Source: UBA7236 sp035439505
GTDB taxonomy: Bacteria > Bacteroidota > Bacteroidia > Chitinophagales > BACL12
DNA: 10,711 bases
Assembly: GCA_035439505.1 (NCBI GenBank)
Contig: DAORKJ010000119.1
Coordinates: 1 to 10,711 of the forward strand
Direction: 5' to 3'
Part shown: one piece after another, positions 1 through 6,075 of the stretch
Position numbering within the stretch: the stretch's first letter is position 1
Layout: the number at the start of each line of letters is the position of its first letter
Made by a program: the position numbers and the translations under genes
The notes under the pieces: model-generated
Seen by the model: only the letters and a program-made list of their open reading frames with translations
What the model was told of the DNA's origin: nothing
Database searches by the model: none

Positions 1-713
1 CGCACAAAAATTATTTCCTGTGCTTCTTCCGGTAATTGAAATTGTACTTTTAAAATACTGTCATTTTCAATCCTGTATAAAGTAAGTTGCTGGCCAATAT
101 AAATTAAACCATCCAATGCATTTCCTCTAATTGCCTGAAATGTATTTTGGAACCGATATTTCAAATACTTTATTTGGTTATCAGCGCCAATCCATGCAAA
201 GTTTTCCTGACCGTCATATTCGAATTTTGTTACAACATCATTAGAATCGATTTTATAATAAATTTGCTGTCGAGAACCTATGTATAAATTACCATTGTCA
301 TCTTCACATTCAGTTAAAATCATTTTCTTAAATTTTAACTGCTTTACCAGATCGCTGTTACTGGCATTATATATTTTACCGTCTAAATAAAAAGAGGGAT
401 TTCCATTAACCGACTGGAACCAAATCCTCCCTTTTTTATCCTCATAAATGCGCAGAATTTCATTGTCACCTAAGCCGTCCGCACTGGTATAATGCGTGAA
501 GTTATTTCCGTCATATTTATATACTCCTGTATTGCTGCCTATCCAAATAAATTGATTGGCGTCGGTAGTAACATAATATACGGTTGATGGGAGATAGTTA
601 ATGGTAGGAACAACTTTCATTGCAACCGGCTCCTGTGCATACATAACCTGCGACCCCAGCATAAATAGCAGGGTAGCCAATAACCATATATTTTTTCCGG
701 TTTGCTGAAACAT
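1..713 (-). CDS. Two-component-regulator-type beta-propeller protein, N-terminal part (runs off the left edge)
   Basis: The frame is open from an ATG at 713 to base 1 (237 full codons), so only the N-terminus is present. An in-frame TAA lies eight codons upstream of this ATG, which fixes the longest possible start. Residues 1-26 look like a Sec signal peptide: K7, a hydrophobic run at 9-20, and probable cleavage after A26 (VMYA/QE). Residues 40-210 contain repeated propeller blades of the Reg_prop type, for example IWIGSNTGVYKYDG (57-70), the turn TSADGLGDNEI (76-86), KKGRIWF (93-99), NLYIGS (142-147) and LIYIGQ (203-208). In Bacteroidota such periplasmic sensor domains usually precede a Y_Y_Y domain, a membrane segment and a histidine kinase or DNA-binding output domain. 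That part is outside the window, so the output is unknown. It follows the secreted-protein gene on the same strand, but a hairpin between them suggests separate transcription. The fold call is fairly safe; the signalling role is inferred. Confidence 0.8.
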   Translation of the reverse strand, partial: MFQQTGKNIWLLATLLFMLGSQVMYAQEPVAMKVVPTINYLPSTVYYVTTDANQFIWIGSNTGVYKYDGNNFTHYTSADGLGDNEILRIYEDKKGRIWFQSVNGNPSFYLDGKIYNASNSDLVKQLKFKKMILTECEDDNGNLYIGSRQQIYYKIDSNDVVTKFEYDGQENFAWIGADNQIKYLKYRFQNTFQAIRGNALDGLIYIGQQLTLYRIENDSILKVQFQLPEEAQEIIFV

Positions 714-810
714 GTGCTGTGATAAAACTCCGCTTTAAAATTACCGATATATTTATATATCAACCCGCTTTGATTGCGACAGTTGTCCTTTAAATGTCCC
801 CAGTTATAAT

Positions 811-849
811 ACAAATGCCTCCAACTGTTTATCAATTGAAGGCATTTGT
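811..849 (-). terminator. Long hairpin, probable terminator of the T9SS cargo gene
   Basis: A perfect 10-bp inverted repeat (ACAAATGCCT at 811-820, AGGCATTTGT at 840-849) encloses 19 nt. Three more pairs (822-824 with 836-838) and two more (826-827 with 833-834) can stack inside it, leaving a 5-nt loop. It starts 22 nt past the stop codon of the minus-strand gene ending at 872. The sequence after the stem on the minus strand (ATTATAACT) has no strong U tract, so it could instead be a transcript-stabilising 3' hairpin. Confidence 0.5.
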
Positions 850-871
850 CAGATTTAAAGAATGTGGTAAT

Positions 872-2755
872 TTAACGTTCGACGATAAAATTTTTATGCA
901 TAATGGTATCGCCTGCAACTGCATTTAATACATATGCGCCAATTGCTAATTCATTAATATAAAAACTGAAGGTGTTTTTACCTATACCCGCCATAAACGA
1001 TTTCTGTAAAACTAATTTGCCTGACATATCATAAATCTGAATAGCAACCGTAGATTGCCCGTCTGATTGTAAACCAACTGTAATAAGGTTGCTGGCAGGT
1101 ATTGGTGAAATAGTTAAATCACTTAACGAAGTGTTCTGTAGTGGTAACGATTTTTCATCTAAACAACCATCCACTGTAAAGTGCACGACATTACTGGACC
1201 ATTTGTTGCTCACGTTATACTGACCGCTAAACCAAAATGAGCCATCAACCGGATCTGTCACTAAACTGTTATAGTCACCATAATCCAAAGTTTTATTAGA
1301 TGCTGTACCATTTTTGGAAATTGCTTCCGGTGCTGTCATTAAATTAATTGGGTCACATACAGCTCTGCCTGTCATACGCATTCCCGGATAAACTGTTGAA
1401 CTGGTAATATTATATCCTAAGGCAATAGTGCCATCTTCATTTATGGAAATACTTCCTATAAAACGATGGTCGGCTGTTGGCGAATAAGTGCCTTGCTGAT
1501 AAACATACCATTCACCACCCGGGTATTTACGTAATTCATACCAACGTTGTCCGGCAGTTCCCGCTTCATTTACGCGACAAACATGCACACCTACAATACT
1601 CTGGTAATCACCAAAATTCATGTATTTACTTTTGTCCGTAATAAAATTACTCAAGGGCCATAAACGAACTGTTGTTCCCGGTTGTTCGAGACAAGTATTG
1701 GAATTAATGCCACATAAATTACTGTTGTAAACTTCAATTGGTAATGCAATAGGACCGGTCATAGTTGCTGCTAATGGTGTTGCCCAATCAATATCCAATT
1801 CAAATAATTCCAGCTGATCAACTGCCGAATAAGGTGGATGCCACCAATTATCCCAAACACGCCAAATAATCGCCGGTTCACCTTCCGGTAAATCTATTGA
1901 ACCCGTTTGTTGCACAGGTGAAGCAGCCTGCCATCCAATATTTTTAAATTTAGGAATTAGAAATTTAATTACCGGTGAAGCCCCAGTGCCGTTTAATATA
2001 CTTTCACGATTTAATAAATATACATTTGGATTTGCCTGTGCTGTGGTTACTACATAACTATTTCCCCAAACAGCAACTTTTTCATAATCAGGAAAACCAC
2101 CTGTTGTTTCAAAATCATAATAATACCATTCACCTGTTGGGTCATTAGTTACCGATGCCATAATAATTAATCGTGCATCACTATCTGAATATAAAAATGT
2201 TATTACCCAACGGTCTGCTTTTTCATCGTAAATAATATTGGGGTCACCATAGTCAGGTTCGCCAACCAAATCATACATATTTGCTTTATTAATTAAAATG
2301 TCGCCAGTTTTATTCCACACACGGATATACGAACTGAATAATGCACTGTTAATCATTTGCACAACATGATTCGGTCCAACAGCAATATTATTATCCGAAC
2401 GCAAATATTTTGATTTTAATCCTTCCCAATTTGATAGAATAGAAATATCTGTAGTAGCAATTTCAGCATCTTTTTGTAATGCAGGATCTTCAACAAAATA
2501 ATCAGGTTCACCAACAACAGTATAGGCGCTTCGTTCACGAGCTTCATCTTCGTGTTTTCTTTTGTCCATAAACAATTCCTCAAAAGCAGTATTCTCTTTT
2601 GTTTCCCGCATGGCTTTTGTTTTTCCTCTAAAATGTAAAGAGCCGGATTGTTCAGCCTGGTAGAGTTGTGGAATTGATAATTCAGTTGAAGGTTGAGCAA
2701 AAATGGTTGTTGCTCCAAATAATACACTCAACAAAAAGGTGTTTTTCAAATGCAT
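872..2755 (-). CDS. Secreted protein with T9SS type A C-terminal sorting domain
   Basis: This gene encodes 627 residues. Residues 1-20 are a Sec signal peptide (MHLKNTFLLS and on, cleavage after FA before Q21). Residues about 120-530 form an extracellular region rich in W, Y and D, with motifs typical of large secreted propeller-like proteins: AVGPNHVVQMINS (125-137), DPNIIYDEKADRWVI (171-185), PTGEWYYYDF (206-215), and a second DYGDYNSL with DPVDGSFWFSGQY (491-513). Residues about 541-627 match the T9SS type A sorting domain: LTISPIPASN (547-556), IYDMSGKLV (574-582), LAIGAYVLNA (603-612) and a C-terminal KNFIVER. In this family the domain directs the protein across the outer membrane through the PorSS/T9SS, where it is removed or exchanged for an anchor. 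No catalytic motif is recognisable. Five cysteines (348, 355, 393, 467, 531) could form disulfides. It is transcribed in the same direction as proS but behind a strong terminator, so probably as its own unit. Cargo status is confident; the biological role (adhesion, hydrolysis or other) is unknown. Confidence 0.87.
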   Translation of the reverse strand: MHLKNTFLLSVLFGATTIFAQPSTELSIPQLYQAEQSGSLHFRGKTKAMRETKENTAFEELFMDKRKHEDEARERSAYTVVGEPDYFVEDPALQKDAEIATTDISILSNWEGLKSKYLRSDNNIAVGPNHVVQMINSALFSSYIRVWNKTGDILINKANMYDLVGEPDYGDPNIIYDEKADRWVITFLYSDSDARLIIMASVTNDPTGEWYYYDFETTGGFPDYEKVAVWGNSYVVTTAQANPNVYLLNRESILNGTGASPVIKFLIPKFKNIGWQAASPVQQTGSIDLPEGEPAIIWRVWDNWWHPPYSAVDQLELFELDIDWATPLAATMTGPIALPIEVYNSNLCGINSNTCLEQPGTTVRLWPLSNFITDKSKYMNFGDYQSIVGVHVCRVNEAGTAGQRWYELRKYPGGEWYVYQQGTYSPTADHRFIGSISINEDGTIALGYNITSSTVYPGMRMTGRAVCDPINLMTAPEAISKNGTASNKTLDYGDYNSLVTDPVDGSFWFSGQYNVSNKWSSNVVHFTVDGCLDEKSLPLQNTSLSDLTISPIPASNLITVGLQSDGQSTVAIQIYDMSGKLVLQKSFMAGIGKNTFSFYINELAIGAYVLNAVAGDTIMHKNFIVER

Positions 2756-2780
2756 AAATACATGGTTAATTATTTAAAAA

Positions 2781-2798
2781 TAGTGAAAATAATCACTA
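2781..2798 (-). promoter_or_regulatory. Small hairpin upstream of the T9SS cargo gene
   Basis: On the minus strand a perfect 6-bp stem (TAGTGA/TCACTA) with a 6-nt loop is followed at once by TTTTTA and lies 26 nt before the ATG at 2755. It looks like a weak terminator or attenuator in the leader. It might instead be a second stop signal behind proS. The stem is short and AT-rich, so chance is a real possibility. Confidence 0.2.
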
Positions 2799-2839
2799 CC
2801 TAAAAATACGGAAATTAATTTGACCGTTAAAACAGGCAT

Positions 2840-2870
2840 AAAAAAAACGACACCGAATGCGATGTCGTTT
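2840..2870 (-). terminator. Intrinsic terminator of proS
   Basis: An 8-bp perfect stem (AAACGACA at 2845-2852 with TGTCGTTT at 2863-2870, read on the plus strand) encloses 10 nt, and two further C-G pairs can form inside the loop. On the minus strand the stem runs into an uninterrupted T tract ending about 2841. It lies 21 nt past the proS stop codon, a standard rho-independent arrangement. Confidence 0.85.
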
Positions 2871-2891
2871 ATGGTTAATGTTTTAAATTGA

Positions 2892-4367
2892 TTAATAAGC
2901 TCTCGCAAATAAAACGCGTTTGTTACTTGGTTTGCCACTGTATACACAAGTTCCCGCTTCTTCAACTCCGTCCATTGGAATACAACGAATGGTAGCCTTG
3001 GTAAGCTCTTTTATTTTGTCTTCCGTTTCGGAAGTTCCATCCCAATGCGCGTAAATAAATCCACCCTTTTCTATTTGAGCAGTAAATGCATCCCAGGTAT
3101 CAATTACAAAAGTGTTTGCCGTGCGAAAAGCCAGCGCTTTATCATACATGTTTTGCTGAATTTTTTCCAACAAATCCTGAATATAAGAACCTAAATTTTC
3201 GTTGGCAACGGTTGTTTTTTCTTTGGTATCGCGACGCGCAATTTCAACCGTATTATTTTCTACATCACGCATACCCATAGCAACACGGACCGGAACGCCT
3301 TTTAATTCGTATTCCGCAAATTTCCATCCCGGTTTTGCCGTATCACTGTCATCAAATTTTACAATAATGTTTAAAGCTTTTAATTCTTTAATCAGCGCAT
3401 CTGCTTTTTCAGTAATTGCAGCTAATTGTTCAGCATTTTTAAAAATTGGAACTATTACAACATGCAATGGTGCTAAACGTGGTGGAATTACCAATCCATC
3501 ATCATCGCTATGCGCCATAATTAATGCACCCATCATTCGGGTAGACACCCCCCAGCTGGTTGCCCAGGCATATTCCAGTTTGCCTTCTTTATTTAAAAAC
3601 TTCACATCAAATGCCTTCGCAAAATTTTGACCTAAAAAATGAGATGTTCCATTTTGTAAAGCTTTACCATCTTGCATCATAGCCTCAACACAATACGTGT
3701 CCAAAGCGCCTGCAAAACGTTCATTTGCTGTTTTTACCCCTTTAATTACCGGAACCGCCATGTAGTTTTCCATAAAATCGGCATAAACGTCCAGCATTTT
3801 AAGGGTTTCTTCAACTGCTTCTTCTTGCGTAGCATGAGCGGTATGACCTTCCTGCCAGTGAAATTCTGCTGTTCTTAAAAATAGACGAGTACGCATTTCC
3901 CAACGCATCACATTCGCCCACTGGTTAATCAAAATCGGTAGGTCGCGATAGCTCTGAATCCATCCGCGGTAGCAGTTCCAAATAATGGTCTCACTGGTAG
4001 GTCGAATTATCAATTCCTCTTCCAGTCTGCTTTCCGGGTCCACAATCAGTTTTCCTTTTTTATCAGGATGCGTTTTTAAGCGGTAATGCGTAACTACGGC
4101 ACACTCTTTGGCAAAGCCTTCAGCATGACCTTCTTCCTGCTCAAGAAAACTTTTTGGTATCAACAAGGGGAAACTGGCGTTAACGTGTCCAGTGTCCTTG
4201 AATTTTTTGTCCAGAATACTTTTCATATTCTCCCAAATCGCCCATCCATGGGGTTTTATCACCATACATCCCCTTACTGCACTGTTCTCTGCCAACCCGC
4301 TCTGTATCACAAGATCGTTATACCATTCTGAATAGTTTATATCTCTTTTTGTTATTTTTTCAGCCAT
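2892..4367 (-). CDS. proS: Prolyl-tRNA synthetase, archaeal/eukaryal-type (ProS type 3)
   Basis: This cytoplasmic class II synthetase charges tRNA-Pro with proline using ATP. The product is 491 residues, the usual length of the short form that lacks the bacterial editing insertion. Motif 1 is around 60-75 (HVNASFPLLIPKSFL). Motif 2 spans RPTSETIIW (122-130) and RWEMRTRLFLRTAEFHWQEG (155-174). Motif 3 is GVSTRMMGALIM (273-284, with R277). The anticodon-binding domain follows at about 300-400 (PLHVVIVPIF onward). The C-terminal domain (410-491) ends in VLFARAY; the final tyrosine is the conserved terminus that reaches the active site in this type. In that domain three of the four zinc cysteines of the human enzyme seem to be replaced (D443, T448 and Y475 or S477), with only C474 kept. 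The ATG at 4367 gives the standard MAEKITKRDINYSEWY start. The gene is monocistronic, with its own terminator and a divergent neighbour. Confidence 0.97.
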   Translation of the reverse strand: MAEKITKRDINYSEWYNDLVIQSGLAENSAVRGCMVIKPHGWAIWENMKSILDKKFKDTGHVNASFPLLIPKSFLEQEEGHAEGFAKECAVVTHYRLKTHPDKKGKLIVDPESRLEEELIIRPTSETIIWNCYRGWIQSYRDLPILINQWANVMRWEMRTRLFLRTAEFHWQEGHTAHATQEEAVEETLKMLDVYADFMENYMAVPVIKGVKTANERFAGALDTYCVEAMMQDGKALQNGTSHFLGQNFAKAFDVKFLNKEGKLEYAWATSWGVSTRMMGALIMAHSDDDGLVIPPRLAPLHVVIVPIFKNAEQLAAITEKADALIKELKALNIIVKFDDSDTAKPGWKFAEYELKGVPVRVAMGMRDVENNTVEIARRDTKEKTTVANENLGSYIQDLLEKIQQNMYDKALAFRTANTFVIDTWDAFTAQIEKGGFIYAHWDGTSETEDKIKELTKATIRCIPMDGVEEAGTCVYSGKPSNKRVLFARAY

Positions 4368-4379
4368 ATGTTATTTTTG
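4349..4379 (+). promoter_or_regulatory. Candidate Bacteroidota promoter for the lipoprotein-FadL operon
   Basis: TTG at 4349-4351, a 20-nt spacer and TATTTTTG at 4372-4379 match the phylum's -33/-7 consensus (TTG and TAnnTTTG) with correct spacing. Transcription would start near 4385 and give a leader of about 78 nt before the ATG at 4464. The -33 element lies inside the first codons of the divergent proS gene. The region is AT-rich, so a chance match cannot be excluded. Confidence 0.42.
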
Positions 4380-4405
4380 GTATGATTTTGGTTTTAAGTG
4401 ATTTG

Positions 4406-4413
4406 CAAAATTA
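4406..4413 (-). promoter_or_regulatory. Candidate -7 element for proS
   Basis: On the minus strand this reads TAATTTTG, a full match to TAnnTTTG, 39 nt before the proS ATG. No TTG sits at the expected -33 distance. Together with the opposing candidate at 4349-4379 it would make the two transcripts overlap at their 5' ends. Confidence 0.33.
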
Positions 4414-4463
4414 ATAATTGCAGCCACAGTAAACAGATTTAATAAACAATTAAAATATCAGTT

Positions 4464-6044
4464 ATGAAATTAAGATACCTTCCAATTCTCGCAGCGCTGG
4501 GCTTTTTAGCTACTTCCTGTGCTACCCAGACAGCATCACAGGGATCTTCAACTGACGATATTTATTATTCTGCAGGTGATGATATCCCTTCAGAAGTCAT
4601 TACAACCACAACCACCACTTCATCTTCTTCTTCATCCGATGCGTATTCTACTTATCCGGGCAATTCCGGCAGTTATGAATACACTGAACCACGTCAGGAT
4701 GATAACGAATACCGTGCAGGTGAAGAATTTGCCACTGAATCAGAAGAATATTATGATGAAGATGGTAACACCTACATTGTAAACAACTATTACGATGACA
4801 ACGACTATGATGATTATTACTATACATCTAGTTTGTATCGTTATTATTATCCAAACTATGGTTTCGGATATTATTCTCATTGTTATTCACCATACTATTA
4901 CGACCCTTTCTGGGGCCCTTCATATGGCTGGAATGTAGGCTATAGCTGGGGTTGGGGAGGCGTATATTACGGAAATTGTTATCCATACGGTTATGGCCAT
5001 TATGGTTATTATGATCCTTGGTATAACCCTTATTACGGCTACGGCGGATATTATGGTGGATACTATGGCAGCTACTGGAACGGTTATAACAACGGTTACT
5101 GGAATGGTTATTACGATGGCTACTACGGTAATGGGTATGGTTACGGATATGGTTACGGTGATGACTATTACGGTTATAACAACAACGACTATTATTATGG
5201 CCCTAACACTTCAACCGGCTCGAATACAAATACCGGTATGGAATCAGCAATTGTGCTGAACGATGGTTATGGTAAACAACAAAATTATGAGCAAAATCAT
5301 GTGCTTACCGATAAAGGTGCTTTAGTTACCACTAAAGGTGACGTAAATACCAACGCAGGTTCAATCGATATTGCTGCAAATACTGATAAACCGGTGTTTG
5401 ACGATATTAAAGGTGGTATCAATACCAACGATGCATTAGCTTCAGGTAACATTGTAAAACCGGGTTCAATAGCAATTGACCAACCGGTTGTTGCAGGCGG
5501 TGCTGTGGTAAAAGAAAATACCGGCGTTAAAGTAATTAAATATTATAGTGCCGATAGCAAACCTTCAGCATCTGTAAATACTGCAAATGCAGAAATAAAA
5601 TCTGATCGAGGTGCTCGCGGTAATGGTTACAATACTGTTTCAAAACCTGTAAATAGTAATAACAAACCATCAGGCTTAGACAGCAAACCATCTAAAGGAA
5701 CATATTACACTCCTTCAGGTGACCAGGGTCGTCAGCAAGGTACTGTTAAACAAAATACCAATCAGGCTCCTTCAAAAATTTATGAGCAGCCTAAATCAAA
5801 TAGTGGAAGCAAAAACACTTATGAACAACCAAAATCAAATGGTAATAATAAGTCGTATGAGCAACCATCAAAACCATCACGCCCAACTTATGAAGCGCCA
5901 AAATCATCAGTTTCTTCATCAGGTAGCAAACCAACTTACAATAGTGGAAGTTCGAATCGCAACAGTGGGTCTTCTTCAGGAACAAGCAGCAAACCATCTA
6001 GCAGTGGAAGCAGCGCTCCTAAAAAAAGAAGTGGCGGTAATTAA
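4464..6044 (+). CDS. Tyrosine/glycine-rich lipoprotein of unknown function
   Basis: The product is 526 residues. Residues 1-19 form a lipoprotein signal (MKLRYLPILAALGFLATSC), with C19 as the lipidation site in a relaxed lipobox. A Thr/Ser run follows at 47-58, then an acidic stretch at about 78-117. Residues 101-250 are extreme in composition: 53 of 150 are tyrosine, with many Gly, Asn, Asp and Trp, in loose repeats such as NGYWNGYYDGYYGNGYGYG. Residues about 260-365 are less biased (AIVLNDGYGKQQ to VKVIKYYS) and could fold. Residues 366-526 are a Ser/Pro/Asn/Lys-rich tail with four YEQPK-like repeats and a basic end (PKKRSGGN). No enzymatic motif is visible. The downstream FadL-type barrel begins 31 nt later with no terminator between, so the two are probably co-transcribed and the lipoprotein may serve the outer membrane or surface. 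Similar low-complexity Bacteroidota proteins have been annotated as 'vitellogenin-like', which reflects composition rather than function. Confidence 0.88.
   Translation: MKLRYLPILAALGFLATSCATQTASQGSSTDDIYYSAGDDIPSEVITTTTTTSSSSSSDAYSTYPGNSGSYEYTEPRQDDNEYRAGEEFATESEEYYDEDGNTYIVNNYYDDNDYDDYYYTSSLYRYYYPNYGFGYYSHCYSPYYYDPFWGPSYGWNVGYSWGWGGVYYGNCYPYGYGHYGYYDPWYNPYYGYGGYYGGYYGSYWNGYNNGYWNGYYDGYYGNGYGYGYGYGDDYYGYNNNDYYYGPNTSTGSNTNTGMESAIVLNDGYGKQQNYEQNHVLTDKGALVTTKGDVNTNAGSIDIAANTDKPVFDDIKGGINTNDALASGNIVKPGSIAIDQPVVAGGAVVKENTGVKVIKYYSADSKPSASVNTANAEIKSDRGARGNGYNTVSKPVNSNNKPSGLDSKPSKGTYYTPSGDQGRQQGTVKQNTNQAPSKIYEQPKSNSGSKNTYEQPKSNGNNKSYEQPSKPSRPTYEAPKSSVSSSGSKPTYNSGSSNRNSGSSSGTSSKPSSSGSSAPKKRSGGN
4764..5204 (+). 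repeat. Tyr/Gly-coding low-complexity segment
   Basis: This segment encodes residues 101-247 of the lipoprotein. The DNA is an irregular array of TAT/TAC, GGT/GGC and AAC/AAT codons with motifs such as GGTTAT, TATTAC and TACGGT. Mixed synonymous codons show an old or diversified array rather than a recent slippage expansion. The bias also opens spurious reading frames in the other phases. Confidence 0.7.
5781..5906 (+). repeat. Four degenerate YEQPK(S/N) repeats in the lipoprotein tail
   Basis: Tyrosines at residues 440, 453, 465 and 476 each begin a unit: YEQPKSN, YEQPKSN, YEQPSK and YEAPKS. Spacing is 13, 12 and 11 residues. The linkers are Ser/Gly/Asn/Lys-rich. This looks like a flexible linker or wall-contact tail. 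Confidence 0.65.
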
Positions 6045-6075
6045 TCAGCATTAAAAAACACTAAAAATTAAAACC

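Noticed and set aside
617..835. Minus-strand 72-codon frame overlapping the propeller gene start
   Set aside because: It overlaps the clear signal peptide and first blade of the propeller protein in another frame, and it shows no recognisable protein features.
3202..3630. A 142-codon open frame on the plus strand inside proS
   Set aside because: It is antisense to the highly conserved catalytic part of ProRS, has no family resemblance and no promoter; the frame is open because of proS codon use.
4086..4331. Plus-strand open frames antisense to proS (also 3086-3280 and 3672-3878)
   Set aside because: They are shadows of a confident gene with no independent evidence of coding.
4993..5259. Second-frame open readings in the lipoprotein gene, rich in Met, Thr and Ile (also 4519-4782 and 5719-6054)
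   Set aside because: They arise from the TAT/GGT/AAC bias of the tyrosine-rich array, while the main frame has a lipoprotein signal and spans the whole region.
5781..5906. YEQPK units as a CRISPR-like or regulatory DNA repeat
   Set aside because: The units are in frame in a coding region, differ at synonymous sites and have uneven spacing.
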